64,000 nt of DNA from an uncultured Treponema sp. (GTDB taxonomy: Bacteria; Spirochaetota; Spirochaetia; Treponematales; Treponemataceae), in the NCBI GenBank assembly GCA_900319625.1, contig ONPD01000010.1, positions 27,195-91,194 on the forward strand, written 5' to 3'. The position numbers and the translations under genes were made by a program. The notes beneath the pieces were generated by a model. The model saw nothing but the letters and a program-made list of their open reading frames with translations, was not told the DNA's origin and made no database searches. Below are positions 54,349 through 62,394 of the stretch, one piece after another. Each line of letters opens with the position of its first letter. Within the stretch, counting starts at the first letter, position 1.

Positions 54349-54378
54349 ACCTGGTCGAATTGAGCCGGGATTTTTTTT
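54349..54378 (+). terminator. Intrinsic terminator
   Basis: Arms CCTGG and CCGGG (with one T-G pair) around a 10-base loop, then ATTTTTTTT. It lies 48 bases after the radical SAM gene and before panB. Confidence 0.6.
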
Positions 54379-54422
54379 CTTATCACATCTTATAGACTTG
54401 ATCTGATTGGAGGACAGGTACT

Positions 54423-55205
54423 ATGACTACTCTTGATTTTCCTAAGTGGAAAAGTGAAAATCGTAAAATTTCTATGGTGACTTGTTATGATTCGACTTTT
54501 GCGCGGATTATTAACGATTCGGATATTGACTGCATTCTGATTGGTGACAGTGCTTCTATGGTTATGCACGGCGAAAAGACTACTGTTCCTGCAAAAATGG
54601 AATGGATGGTTGAGCATACCAGAAGCGTTCGTAACGGGGCGCCGGACAAGTACATTGTTGCTGATATGCCGTTTTTGACTACACGTAAGGGCATTGAATA
54701 CGCAACTGACTGCGCTGGTCAGCTTCTGGTGGCAGGGGCAAACTCTGTAAAGATTGAAGGAATGTACGGCCAGGAAGACATTGTTGCACATCTTGTTCAG
54801 AGCGGTATTCCTGTTATGGCTCATCTTGGGCTGACTCCTCAGTTTTATAATGCCTTTGGCGGTCACAAGATGCAGGGTAAAACTGAAGAAGCCGCAGAAA
54901 AAATAATTGAAGAAGCAAAAATCGCAGAAAAGCTTGGCTGCTATGCGATTGTTCTGGAATGTATTCCTGCTGCCCTTGCAGCAAAAATTACTAAGGCAGT
55001 TTCGATTCCGACTATTGGAATTGGAGCGGGCGTTGAGTGTGACGGTCAGGTTCTGGTTCTCTTTGATATGCTCGGCATGAGCGGATTTAAGATTCGTTTT
55101 GTGCGTCAGTATCTGAACGGGCTTGAGCTGATTAAGGGAGCGCTAAATGCATACAGTAAAGATGTGCATGAAGGTGCGTTTCCAAGTGGAGATGAAATTA
55201 AATAA
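54423..55205 (+). CDS. panB: 3-methyl-2-oxobutanoate hydroxymethyltransferase
   Basis: A 260-residue enzyme making ketopantoate from 2-oxoisovalerate and methylene-THF, first committed step to pantothenate. TCYDSTFARII, DCILIGDSASMVMHG, and GIGAGVECDGQVLVLFDMLG are signature stretches with the Mg-binding Asp and catalytic Glu. Ribosome site GGAGGACAGG. It leads the pantothenate/CoA cluster. An F3 element begins within its stop codon. Confidence 0.96.
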   Translation: MTTLDFPKWKSENRKISMVTCYDSTFARIINDSDIDCILIGDSASMVMHGEKTTVPAKMEWMVEHTRSVRNGAPDKYIVADMPFLTTRKGIEYATDCAGQLLVAGANSVKIEGMYGQEDIVAHLVQSGIPVMAHLGLTPQFYNAFGGHKMQGKTEEAAEKIIEEAKIAEKLGCYAIVLECIPAALAAKITKAVSIPTIGIGAGVECDGQVLVLFDMLGMSGFKIRFVRQYLNGLELIKGALNAYSKDVHEGAFPSGDEIK

Positions 55206-55290
55206 TTGCCACACGGATTCGATTTTGCTAACGCAAAATCATGATATAAGAAAAGAAAAATCGTTAGATTTTTCGAATTCGTGTGACAAT
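55205..55290. repeat. F3-family structured element between panB and panC
   Basis: Outer arms ATTGCCACACGGATTC (55205-55220) and GAATTCGTGTGACAAT (55275-55290). Inside are two 8-bp hairpins with complementary 4-base loops: GATTTTGC-TAAC-GCAAAATC (55221-55240) and GAAAAATC-GTTA-GATTTTTC (55255-55274), separated by 14 AT-rich bases. The second copy is at 56065-56149. Confidence 0.85.
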
Positions 55291-55306
55291 AAAATAGAGG
55301 AAGATT

Positions 55307-56062
55307 ATGAAAATTATAAAGACAGTTGAAGAATTTAAAGAGATTAGAAAAACTTTTGGCGATAAGAGCGTTGGTTTTGTGCCGACTATGGGCGGACTTC
55401 ATAATGGGCATTTGAGTCTGATGAAGAGGGCGATTGCGGAAAACGACATCAGCGTGGCCAGCGTTTATCTGAATCCGACTCAGTTTAACGACAAGAAGGA
55501 TCTGGAAACTTATCCTGCTAACTTTGCAGATGACTGCGCTCTTCTGGAAAAGGCCGGTGTGGACTATCTTTTTGCGCCGACTTACCCGGTTATGTATCCG
55601 GATGATTATGCTTATATGCTGACTGAAAAACGCTTCAGTAAGGAATTGTGCGGTGCCAAGAGACCGGGACATTTTGACGGTGTTCTGACTGTTGTAATGA
55701 AGCTTTTCAATATTGTGCGTCCGACACGGGCTTACTTTGGAGAAAAGGATTACCAGCAGTATAAACTTCTGGACGGAATGGTTAAGGCTTTCTTTATGGA
55801 TATTCAGCTTGTTCCTTGTCCGATTATTCGCGAGGATAACGGTCTTGCAATTTCCAGCCGTAACAGAAAATTGAGTCAGGCAGGTCTTGCTCTTGCTCCA
55901 AAGTTTCATGAGATTTTGGCAGGGGGCGGAAGTGAGGCTGAGATTGCTTCGAAGCTGGAAACTGCGGGATTTAAGGTGGATTACGTTACTAAGAAGGATG
56001 ACAGGCTGTATGCGGCAGTATTCCTGGAAGAAGTAAGATTGATTGATAACGTGGCAATTTAG
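55307..56062 (+). CDS. panC: Pantoate--beta-alanine ligase
   Basis: A 251-residue ligase joining pantoate and beta-alanine with ATP. Nucleotide motif PTMGGLHNGHLSLM (HxGH form HNGH), YLNPTQFNDKKD and FGEKDYQQYKLL are visible; the KMSKS-like ISSRNRKL follows. Length is slightly short (usual about 280) at the C-terminus. Start is at the ATG 55307 after AGAGGAAGATT. A second F3 element follows its stop. Confidence 0.95.
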   Translation: MKIIKTVEEFKEIRKTFGDKSVGFVPTMGGLHNGHLSLMKRAIAENDISVASVYLNPTQFNDKKDLETYPANFADDCALLEKAGVDYLFAPTYPVMYPDDYAYMLTEKRFSKELCGAKRPGHFDGVLTVVMKLFNIVRPTRAYFGEKDYQQYKLLDGMVKAFFMDIQLVPCPIIREDNGLAISSRNRKLSQAGLALAPKFHEILAGGGSEAEIASKLETAGFKVDYVTKKDDRLYAAVFLEEVRLIDNVAI

Positions 56063-56064
56063 GG

Positions 56065-56149
56065 ATTGCCACACGGATTCGAAATTGCTAACGCAATTTC
56101 ATTTTATAAAGATGATTTTCCGTTAGGAAAATCGAATCCGTGTGATAAT
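56065..56149. repeat. F3-family structured element between panC and coaC
   Basis: Outer arms ATTGCCACACGGATTC (56065-56080) and GAATCCGTGTGATAAT (56134-56149). Hairpins GAAATTGC-TAAC-GCAATTTC (56081-56100) and GATTTTCC-GTTA-GGAAAATC (56114-56133), 13 bases apart. Both inner stems differ from the first copy yet still pair; both loops are unchanged. Confidence 0.85.
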
Positions 56150-56198
56150 TTGGAGCCATTTTTCTGTGGAAGATAGATTAATATAAGGAGAGCAAATT

Positions 56199-56738
56199 AT
56201 GGGTAAGAATATATTACTTCATGTAACCGGCAGCATCAGCTGTTATAAGGCCTGCGCGCTTACAAGTCTGCTTACAAAAAAGGGCTATAATGTTCGCGTT
56301 ATTGCAAGCGAAGATGCGCTGAAGTTTGTGGGGGCGGCAAGTTTTGAAGGACTTAGCCACAACAAGCTTGAAACTTCCATGTTTGGAAACGACGACCCGA
56401 TTCCTCATATTCATCTGGCGCAGGACTGGGCTGATCTGATTATTTCTTATCCATGCAGTGCAAATACAATTAACCGTCTTGCTGCAGGTCTGGCTGATGA
56501 TTTGTTTGGCGCTGTCTGCCTTGCAAATAATTTCCAGAAGCCGCTTTTGATTGCGCCTGCTATGAATACAAATATGTTCCGTCATCCGGCTGTTCAGGAA
56601 GGCTTGAAAAAGCTTGAAGGCTGGGGAGCAAAGATTCTTCCTTGCGGCGAAGGCGAGCTTGCCTGCGGAACTACTGGTGTAGGCCGTCTTCTGGAGCCGG
56701 ACGAGGCATTTGAGTTTATTAAAAAGGAACTAGCGTAG
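56199..56738 (+). CDS. coaC: Phosphopantothenoylcysteine decarboxylase (flavoprotein)
   Basis: A 179-residue FMN enzyme of CoA synthesis, equal to the N-terminal half of the usual bifunctional Dfp/CoaBC. The HFCD-type motifs GSISCYKA, SYPCSANTINRLAAGLADDL and APAMNTNMF are present, with the active Cys in PCGEGELACGTTGVGRL. Its stop TAG overlaps a GTG (TAGTG) that starts a displaced 12-codon copy of coaB, showing that coaC and coaB were once overlapping and coupled. Confidence 0.94.
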   Translation: MGKNILLHVTGSISCYKACALTSLLTKKGYNVRVIASEDALKFVGAASFEGLSHNKLETSMFGNDDPIPHIHLAQDWADLIISYPCSANTINRLAAGLADDLFGAVCLANNFQKPLLIAPAMNTNMFRHPAVQEGLKKLEGWGAKILPCGEGELACGTTGVGRLLEPDEAFEFIKKELA

Positions 56739-56773
56739 TGAAGATTTTAGTAACCGGCGGGGGCTCGGAAGAA
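56738..56773 (+). pseudogene. Displaced 5' end of coaB
   Basis: GTG start and 12 codons read VKILVTGGGSEE, matching MKILITGGGSEE of coaB at 56865-56900. Five base differences: the start codon, three silent third positions, and one Val/Ile change. The frame then runs into the F2 element and stops at 56788. I read it as the former native coaB start cut off by insertion. Confidence 0.85.
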
Positions 56774-56775
56774 CT

Positions 56776-56849
56776 GCGATGGTCGTAACTAGAAACTACA
56801 ATTGTATGCGGAGTGAACCATCGCTTAACATTTTGCTTTGCAAAATGTT
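56776..56849 (-). repeat. F2-family structured element between coaC and coaB
   Basis: On the minus strand: hairpin AACATTTTGC/GCAAAATGTT, loop AAA (56827-56849), then GCGATGGTTCAC and GTTACGACCATCGC. Stem GCGATGGT/ACCATCGC is unique to this copy; the unpaired T and the TTACGAC block are shared. The hairpin side faces the functional coaB start. Confidence 0.8.
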
Positions 56850-56864
56850 GTGAGAATGATGCTT

Positions 56865-57542
56865 ATGAAGATATTAATAACGGGCGGGGGATCGGAAGAA
56901 CCCATAGATAATGTAAGGGCGGTCACAAATTTTTCTACCGGGCGTACTTCGGCTTTTCTGGCAGATTTTTTTGCGGGCGCGGGACATGAAGTAACGGAAA
57001 TTGTTTCGGAAAGGGCCGTGAAGGCTGGAAAGGCCCGCCTTGTGACCTACAAAACTTTTGCCCAGCTGGCTGCGGCTCTGGAAGGGGAATGCCGTAACGG
57101 CGCTTATGATTTGATTGTTCATGCCGCGGCTGTGAGCGACTACTCACCTTATCAGATTGTAGTTGACGGGAAAGAATATCAGTGCGGTTCGGTAAGCAAA
57201 GTGCCTGCCGGGGCGGAGCTTGTGGTAAAGATGAAGAAGAACCCCAAACTGGTGGATAGTCTGAAGCTTTGGAGCGGGGATAAGACAAAAGTTATCGCTT
57301 TTAAGCTGACTTCAAATGCGAGCGTGGGCGAGCGGAAGGCGGCGGTGAAAAAGGTATTTGACGCTAACGAAAATCATCTTTTATCTCCTGATTTTGTGGT
57401 GTCGAATGATTTGAGCGAAATTAAGGGAGATTTGCACCCCTGTGTGATTTACGGACGCGGGATGGAAGAAGCGGCGGTGGCAGGCGACCTTGAGGGGCTT
57501 GGTAAGGCGATTTTGAACCTAGCAGGAGAAAGTGAATTATGA
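56865..57542 (+). CDS. coaB: Phosphopantothenate--cysteine ligase
   Basis: A 225-residue ligase joining phosphopantothenate and cysteine, equal to the C-terminal half of Dfp. MKILITGGGSEEPIDNVRAVTNFSTG is the classic N-terminus, and HAAAVSDY and KVIAFKLTSN follow. Start set at 56865 by alignment with the displaced copy; ATGs at 56856 and 56859 are also in frame. The ribosome site is weak (GAGA) because the native coupling to coaC was interrupted by the F2 element. It overlaps coaX by four bases (ATGA). Confidence 0.93.
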   Translation: MKILITGGGSEEPIDNVRAVTNFSTGRTSAFLADFFAGAGHEVTEIVSERAVKAGKARLVTYKTFAQLAAALEGECRNGAYDLIVHAAAVSDYSPYQIVVDGKEYQCGSVSKVPAGAELVVKMKKNPKLVDSLKLWSGDKTKVIAFKLTSNASVGERKAAVKKVFDANENHLLSPDFVVSNDLSEIKGDLHPCVIYGRGMEEAAVAGDLEGLGKAILNLAGESEL

Positions 57543-58306
57543 TTTTAACAGTTGATGTTGGAAATACACAGATTACTGGCGGACTTTTTGAGGACGGAAA
57601 GCTTGTGCTTCAGTTCCGCCAGACGACCAGCGCTAAGACAACTTCGGATGAAATCGGGCTTTTTTTCCGCTCGGTGATTCGCGAGAACGGCTTCCGCTGG
57701 CAGAAGGTTGAAAGAATCGGCGTTTGCTCGGTTGTTCCTTCTATAAATTATTCCCTTTCCAGCGCTTTTACAAAATATTTTAATCAGAAGGCGCTTTTTA
57801 TTCAGGCGGGAATTAAAACCGGCTTGAAATTAAAATACGCAAATCCAAAGGAAATCGGTGCGGACCGAATTGCGGCTGCAATTGGTGCCATGTCGCTGCA
57901 TCCGGGAAAAAATCTGATTGTAATTGATATGGGAACTGCTACGACGATTGATGTTGTGACGAGCGGAAAAGAGTATCTTGGCGGTGCTATTATGCCGGGT
58001 ATGAAAATCAGCGTGGAAGCACTGGCCAGCGGTACGGCTAAGCTTCCGATTGTAGAAATTGTCCGCCCAGAACATGCCTGCGGAACTTCTACGATTGAGG
58101 CGATTCAGTCGGGCTTGTATTGGGGAAATCTTGGTGCCGTTAAGGAACTGACCCGCCAGTACGAGCGCACTATTTTCAAAGGCGAAAAACCTTATATAAT
58201 TGGAACCGGCGGATTTTCGCGCATTTTTGACGGCGAGTCCCTTTTTGACGAGATGTGCCCGGAGCTTGTATTACTTGGCATAAAGTGTGCGTTAGATATG
58301 AACTAA
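57539..58306 (+). CDS. coaX: Type III pantothenate kinase
   Basis: A 255-residue ASKHA-fold kinase phosphorylating pantothenate. VDVGNTQITGGLF, ANPKEIGADRIAAAIGA and VIDMGTATTIDVV are diagnostic, with GGAIMPGMKISVEAL following. CoaX is not inhibited by CoA and needs a monovalent cation. Start overlaps the coaB stop by four bases. With panB, panC, coaC, coaB and panD it covers most of pantothenate and CoA synthesis; coaD and coaE are not here. Confidence 0.96.
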   Translation: MILTVDVGNTQITGGLFEDGKLVLQFRQTTSAKTTSDEIGLFFRSVIRENGFRWQKVERIGVCSVVPSINYSLSSAFTKYFNQKALFIQAGIKTGLKLKYANPKEIGADRIAAAIGAMSLHPGKNLIVIDMGTATTIDVVTSGKEYLGGAIMPGMKISVEALASGTAKLPIVEIVRPEHACGTSTIEAIQSGLYWGNLGAVKELTRQYERTIFKGEKPYIIGTGGFSRIFDGESLFDEMCPELVLLGIKCALDMN

Positions 58307-58309
58307 ATT

Positions 58310-58396
58310 GGGGTCTTAGGGGGTAAGCTTTGCGTCCCCCTAGGCGAAGGGGTGGCGAGCAACAACGTGCGAGCCAGGGGAAGGCTTTCCCCTCCT
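58310..58396 (+). repeat. B-family G/C-rich repeat between coaX and panD
   Basis: GGGGTCTTAGGGGG ... CCCCCTAGGCGAAGGGG (hairpin with an inner AAGC/GCTT-like pair), a TGGC/GCCA stem around GAGCAACAACGTGCGA, then GGGGAAGGCTTTCCCC. This copy is the least altered of the four in the window. Confidence 0.7.
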
Positions 58397-58419
58397 ATAA
58401 TTGAATTTTGAGGTGAAAT

Positions 58420-58773
58420 ATGGATATTACTGTTTTGAAGGCTAAATTACACAGAGCGACTGTTACGGACGCTAATTTGAATTACGAGGGGTCGATCAGC
58501 ATTGATACTGAACTTTGCAAGGCGGCCGGAATGCACAACTGGGAAAAGGTTGACATTCTAAACGTAAATAACGGCGAGCGTTTTTCGACTTACATCATTC
58601 CCGGAAAAAAAGGCGAGATTTGTCTGAACGGGGCCGCAGCCCGCAAAGCCTGCGTGGGCGACAAGGTGATTATCGTAACTTACACTACTATTGATGAAAA
58701 AGACGCTGACAGCTGGCAGCCGAAGGTTGTGCTGCTCGGGGAAGATAACTCAATAAAAGCTGTGAAAAACTAA
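58420..58773 (+). CDS. panD: Aspartate 1-decarboxylase proenzyme
   Basis: A 117-residue pyruvoyl enzyme making beta-alanine for PanC. The self-cleavage site Gly-Ser is in NYEGSISIDTEL (Gly24-Ser25 position), and the family segments LKAKLHRATVTDANL, CLNGAAARKACVGDKVIIVTY are present. Length is normal. Ribosome site TTGAGGTG. Confidence 0.96.
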   Translation: MDITVLKAKLHRATVTDANLNYEGSISIDTELCKAAGMHNWEKVDILNVNNGERFSTYIIPGKKGEICLNGAAARKACVGDKVIIVTYTTIDEKDADSWQPKVVLLGEDNSIKAVKN

Positions 58774-58790
58774 GCTCCCCAGGAGAGAGT

Positions 58791-59501
58791 ATGACAAAAG
58801 AAGATATCACTGCTCGTCTTTTTGAGCTTCAGGACACAAAATACCGCGACTTTCAGGCAAAGCTGATTCCCAATATTGCGCCAGACAGCGTGATTGGGGT
58901 GCGGACTCCGGCTCTTAAGGCTTTTGCAAAAGAATTGCACAAGGCGGCTGCCAGTGACGAAAAGACAGCCCTGGCAGTCAGCGATTTTCTTTCCTCGCTT
59001 CCTCACAAATATTTTGACCAGAATCAGCTTCATGCCTTTTTAATCAACGAGGAAAAGGATTTTGAAAAGTGCATTTCCCGGGTGGAAGCTTTTCTGCCTT
59101 ATGTTGATAACTGGGCAACCTGCGATCAGGCTTCTACCAGGGCTTTTACAAAACATAAATCAGAACTTTTGCCTTATATCTTCCGCTGGATAAAATCTGA
59201 TCACACCTATACCGTGCGTTTTGCAATCGGGAAGCTGATGCAGCTTTTTCTGGACGAGGATTTTAAGCCCCAATATCTGGAAATGGTTGCCGCTGTCCAC
59301 TCGGAAGAATATTACATCAACATGATGATTGCCTGGTATTTTGCCACCGCTCTTGCCAAACAGTACGAGGCCGCCCTTCCTTACATAGAAAAAAATCGCC
59401 TTGAAAAATGGACTCACAACAAGGCCATTCAGAAGGCGATTGAAAGCTATCGGATTACTGACGAGCAGAAAGCGTATTTGAGAACGTTGAAGATAAAGTA
59501 A
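58791..59501 (+). CDS. DNA alkylation repair protein, AlkD-like
   Basis: A 236-residue all-helical HEAT-repeat protein of the AlkD family. Typical blocks are GVRTPALKAFAKEL, FDQNQLHAFLI, NWATCDQAS and YYINMMIAWYFATALAKQ, with the DNA-facing Trp and Asp (W and D in NWATCD). AlkD excises bulky alkylated purines. It is 17 bases after panD but unrelated in function. Confidence 0.88.
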   Translation: MTKEDITARLFELQDTKYRDFQAKLIPNIAPDSVIGVRTPALKAFAKELHKAAASDEKTALAVSDFLSSLPHKYFDQNQLHAFLINEEKDFEKCISRVEAFLPYVDNWATCDQASTRAFTKHKSELLPYIFRWIKSDHTYTVRFAIGKLMQLFLDEDFKPQYLEMVAAVHSEEYYINMMIAWYFATALAKQYEAALPYIEKNRLEKWTHNKAIQKAIESYRITDEQKAYLRTLKIK

Positions 59502-59504
59502 GCT

Positions 59505-60179
59505 TTAATTTGCTCTTACCGTAACGCTCTTTACAATTTCCTTAGCCGTCGTAAGATTTTGTGTATTTTTACTGATGGCGCTGTCTTCGCCTGTCAGGGA
59601 GCCTGTGCCCGCAAAATCCAGGGTAATTTCTTGCCCGGCCGCAAGGTCTGCCGGAATTTTTGCAGTGTAAACTACCGAGGGCTGCCCGTTTACGCCGGAG
59701 TTTTTCTTTGTGTAAAAATCGTTGTAGTCAAAGCTGTTGTTGAACTCGGCTTTTATGATGTAATCGCCATCTTCCATCTGGACTGTAAGGCTGAGTTCTG
59801 ATTTTGGGGTGGCTCCTGTGACGGCATCCAGGCTGCGGGACAGGGAAGGGGCACTTGCGGTGGAAGGTGACGCTTTTGTGCCGGAAGATGACGCTTCCGC
59901 TTTGGATGCTGTACTTCCATCCTTAGACGCCCCATACCAGACCGGCAGGGACTCCGGTCTTCCTTTCTTAGGACTAAAAATCCAGCTTTTGTGACTGGCG
60001 CGCTCGGTAACATAAAGCGTGCGAATGTAATTTCCCTCTTCATCTTCCAGCCAGACAGCCACCTGCGGCTCCCGTTTTTCCTTCCAGTTTTCGCCCGGCG
60101 TTACCTTTACCGAAATCTCCTTTGCAAAGGCCGCTGCAAAACTGACTAAAACCAAAATAACGCTGATAAATTTTTTCAT
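59505..60179 (-). CDS. Exported DUF2271-like protein
   Basis: A 224-residue exported protein with signal peptide (KKFISVILVLVSFAAAFA). The pattern PQVAVWLEDEEGNYIRTLYVTERASHKSW at 40-70 and the later GDYIIKAEFNNSFDYND fit DUF2271 proteins, which often accompany flavin-dependent redox systems. A Ser/Ala-rich low-complexity insert (about 85-115) interrupts it. Function unknown. Confidence 0.75.
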   Translation of the reverse strand: MKKFISVILVLVSFAAAFAKEISVKVTPGENWKEKREPQVAVWLEDEEGNYIRTLYVTERASHKSWIFSPKKGRPESLPVWYGASKDGSTASKAEASSSGTKASPSTASAPSLSRSLDAVTGATPKSELSLTVQMEDGDYIIKAEFNNSFDYNDFYTKKNSGVNGQPSVVYTAKIPADLAAGQEITLDFAGTGSLTGEDSAISKNTQNLTTAKEIVKSVTVRAN

Positions 60180-60209
60180 ATATGTTTTCTCCTGTGTAAA
60201 CGGGGCCGG

Positions 60210-60749
60210 TTAACGCCCGCTTTTCTTTGTATTCGAAATATTCACCTTTTTTACAACTTTAAATCCCGACGATTTCAAAATCTCCTTAAGTGCCCGAACA
60301 GCTCCGCTGGACTGTCCGCAAAGGTAATTAAAAGGAAAGGGCGTCGTGCAGCTTGTTACGATTACTGCCTTTTTGCCTTTATGAAGCGGCAGCGGAATTC
60401 CCAATTTTGATTCAGCCATCAAAATGCCCACAAGCCTGTCAAAAAGTGATTTTAATTTTCCGTTCATGTTGCCCCAGTAAACCGGGGTTCCCGCAAAAAT
60501 CATATCGCACTTTTTGATTTCCTCTGCAATTTTATGAGCATCGTCGCGCGGCAAAATACAGTCAGATTTAGACCGGCAGGCCATACAGCCCTTACAAAAA
60601 TCAAATTTCAAATCATAAATATCTTCCCAGATAACCTGGCAGCCGTCCGCGTCCGCCTTCCCGGTCTGTTTTTCCACCTCGCGTCGTAAAGTCCTGGCAA
60701 CATTTCCATTTTTCCGCGGACTTCCATTCAAAACAAGAATATTCAACAT
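60210..60749 (-). CDS. Flavodoxin-fold NAD(P)H-dependent oxidoreductase
   Basis: A 179-residue flavoprotein of the NADPH-dependent FMN reductase family. FMN phosphate loop LNGSPRKNGNV at the N-terminus, cysteine motif CKGCMACRSKSDC (iron-sulfur-flavoprotein-like CxxCxxC), and TPVYWGNMNGKLKSLFDR. It may be an electron carrier or quinone reductase. It is 9 bases downstream of a TetR gene on the same strand, so it is probably its target. Confidence 0.85.
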   Translation of the reverse strand: MLNILVLNGSPRKNGNVARTLRREVEKQTGKADADGCQVIWEDIYDLKFDFCKGCMACRSKSDCILPRDDAHKIAEEIKKCDMIFAGTPVYWGNMNGKLKSLFDRLVGILMAESKLGIPLPLHKGKKAVIVTSCTTPFPFNYLCGQSSGAVRALKEILKSSGFKVVKKVNISNTKKSGR

Positions 60750-60758
60750 CAGTTCTCC

Positions 60759-61352
60759 TTACTCAGCCGTAAAAATCCCCTTACACCACAAGTCAACAAA
60801 GCGCCCGGTAAAAGCCTTCCCGTTTTCCCAGTATTCCGGCTCACTTTTTTTAAGAATAACTGCCTCAATGCAGCCCCAGAGCCCAGATACAAGAATGTCG
60901 ATATCAAGACGTACGTTATCCGACTTTGCAAGACCAAGCTTTACCGCTTTTGTCAAAAGCTCCCCTCCGGTCCGGTTACAAACATAAAAGGCTTCAATCA
61001 TTTCTGCGCCTGCATCATCAGCAGATTTAATCCCCTGCATTACAAGCAGAGCCCGCCGCGGGTTTTCAAAACACCAGTCTTCAAAAGTATGGATAGCATT
61101 CAAAATATCTTCTTTGATGTCTCCGCCTTTTACGCTTGCCTCAATCCTCTTGTTCAGTTCATTCAGACAATCCAGCGACACCGCCTGAAAAAGCTGATCC
61201 TTGTCCTTGTAGTAATGATAAATATTTGTCGCTGTGATTTTGCATTCAGCCGCAATATCCCGCATCCCGATTTGTTCAGGATTTTTTTTCATTAAGAGTC
61301 CCAGCGTTTTTTCTTTGATAATTGCAGTAATCTGCGTATTGGGATTTCGCAT
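60759..61352 (-). CDS. TetR/AcrR family transcriptional regulator
   Basis: A 197-residue TetR protein with N-terminal helix-turn-helix (GMRDIAAECKITATNIYHYYKDKDQLF). The C-terminal domain (about 75-190) has the TetR_C helical pattern. Ribosome site CAGGAGA. It leads a two-gene operon with the flavoprotein, and a near-palindrome at 61376-61400 in its upstream region is a likely operator. Confidence 0.86.
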   Translation of the reverse strand: MRNPNTQITAIIKEKTLGLLMKKNPEQIGMRDIAAECKITATNIYHYYKDKDQLFQAVSLDCLNELNKRIEASVKGGDIKEDILNAIHTFEDWCFENPRRALLVMQGIKSADDAGAEMIEAFYVCNRTGGELLTKAVKLGLAKSDNVRLDIDILVSGLWGCIEAVILKKSEPEYWENGKAFTGRFVDLWCKGIFTAE

Positions 61353-61375
61353 AAATCTCCTGTAAAAATAATATC

Positions 61376-61400
61376 TAACGGTGATAATTTAACATTGTTA
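61376..61400. promoter_or_regulatory. Candidate TetR operator
   Basis: Interrupted palindrome TAAC-gg-TG-a-TAA-t-TTA-a-CA-tt-GTTA, 24 bases upstream of the TetR start codon. Symmetry and position fit autoregulation. Confidence 0.5.
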
Positions 61401-61491
61401 TATTTTAAAGTCAAGCTTATTTGTGATTTGGTATTTTTTTTGAAGATCGAATTGGATAAACAAAAGTGTTTCCTAAATGTGAAAAAAAATT

Positions 61492-62385
61492 TTATTTCAC
61501 CACAGTTCTTATGCTTCCCATTTTAATGCGTTTTTCGCGGGTGTCTTCAAGCAAGGCTTTGAGAGCCCCGGCGTCTTCGTTCTGGATGGCGGTGCGGAAG
61601 TCGGTCATCATTTTCTGGAAGTTGTCAATGTGCTGGACTAATTTTTCTTTGTTGCTGATGAAAAGTTCGGTCCAGAGAGGAGCGTTGATCATGGCGATGC
61701 GGGTCAGGTCTTCGAAGCTGCCGCCGCCAAAGGCTGTGATGCCCGGGTCCTGAGCACTTTCGACAAGGGCGCTGGCAATTACGTGGCAGAGCTGGCTTGT
61801 GAAGCCGATTTTATAGTCGTGGATGTCGCAGGTGGTTTCGGTGATGCGGGTAAAGCCCATGGCGGTAATAAGGTCCCGCATGAGGTCCAGGTGGTCAGGG
61901 CTGTTGCGGTCTTGCGGGATTAAAATGTAGTTGTGGTTTACAAAAAACTGGGCTGAAGAATGGGCGTAGCCTTCCTTTTCGCCGCCGGCCATGGGGTGAC
62001 CGATGATAAAATCTACGTCGGGACGGAGAATAGAATCCAGATTCTGGAAGATGCCTTTTACACCGCTTATATCCGTAATAATCGAGCCTGATTTGAAAAA
62101 GTCCCGGTTGTCGCGCATAAAGTCCAGGGTGGCGTGGGGGTAAAGGCAGATGAAAAGCAGGTCACACTGGGGAAGCATTTCGCGGACTCGGTCGGATGTG
62201 AAAACTTCGTCTACCACTCCTTCGCTTTTTGCCTGAGAAAGGCAGGCGGTACTTCGGTTGCAGGCGTAGATTTTGCCCTTGCTGCCGTTCTGGCTGAGAA
62301 TATTCTGGCGGATGGATTTGGCTATGGAACCGCCCATAATGCCGAGGCCGACAATGCCGTATGTAAGTGTGTTTAAGTTTTTCAT
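61492..62385 (-). CDS. tyrA: Prephenate dehydrogenase
   Basis: A 297-residue NAD-linked prephenate dehydrogenase for tyrosine synthesis. Rossmann loop GIVGLGIMGGSIAKSI at the N-terminus, IGHPMAGGEKEGYAHS with the catalytic His, and FTSQLCHVIASAL. No chorismate mutase or ACT domain. Ribosome site AGGAGAA abuts the left edge of a B-family repeat. It follows aroF on the same strand; the pair would be co-regulated by the attenuator upstream of aroF. Confidence 0.94.
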   Translation of the reverse strand: MKNLNTLTYGIVGLGIMGGSIAKSIRQNILSQNGSKGKIYACNRSTACLSQAKSEGVVDEVFTSDRVREMLPQCDLLFICLYPHATLDFMRDNRDFFKSGSIITDISGVKGIFQNLDSILRPDVDFIIGHPMAGGEKEGYAHSSAQFFVNHNYILIPQDRNSPDHLDLMRDLITAMGFTRITETTCDIHDYKIGFTSQLCHVIASALVESAQDPGITAFGGGSFEDLTRIAMINAPLWTELFISNKEKLVQHIDNFQKMMTDFRTAIQNEDAGALKALLEDTREKRIKMGSIRTVVK

Positions 62386-62394
62386 AAGTTCTCC

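Noticed and set aside
55106..56074. 322-codon minus-strand frame over panC
   Set aside because: It spans panC and an F3 element; panC is certain and the protein has no recognisable features.
55205..56149. Two F3 copies as a CRISPR array
   Set aside because: Only two copies, 860 bases apart, with a gene between them and no spacers or cas genes.
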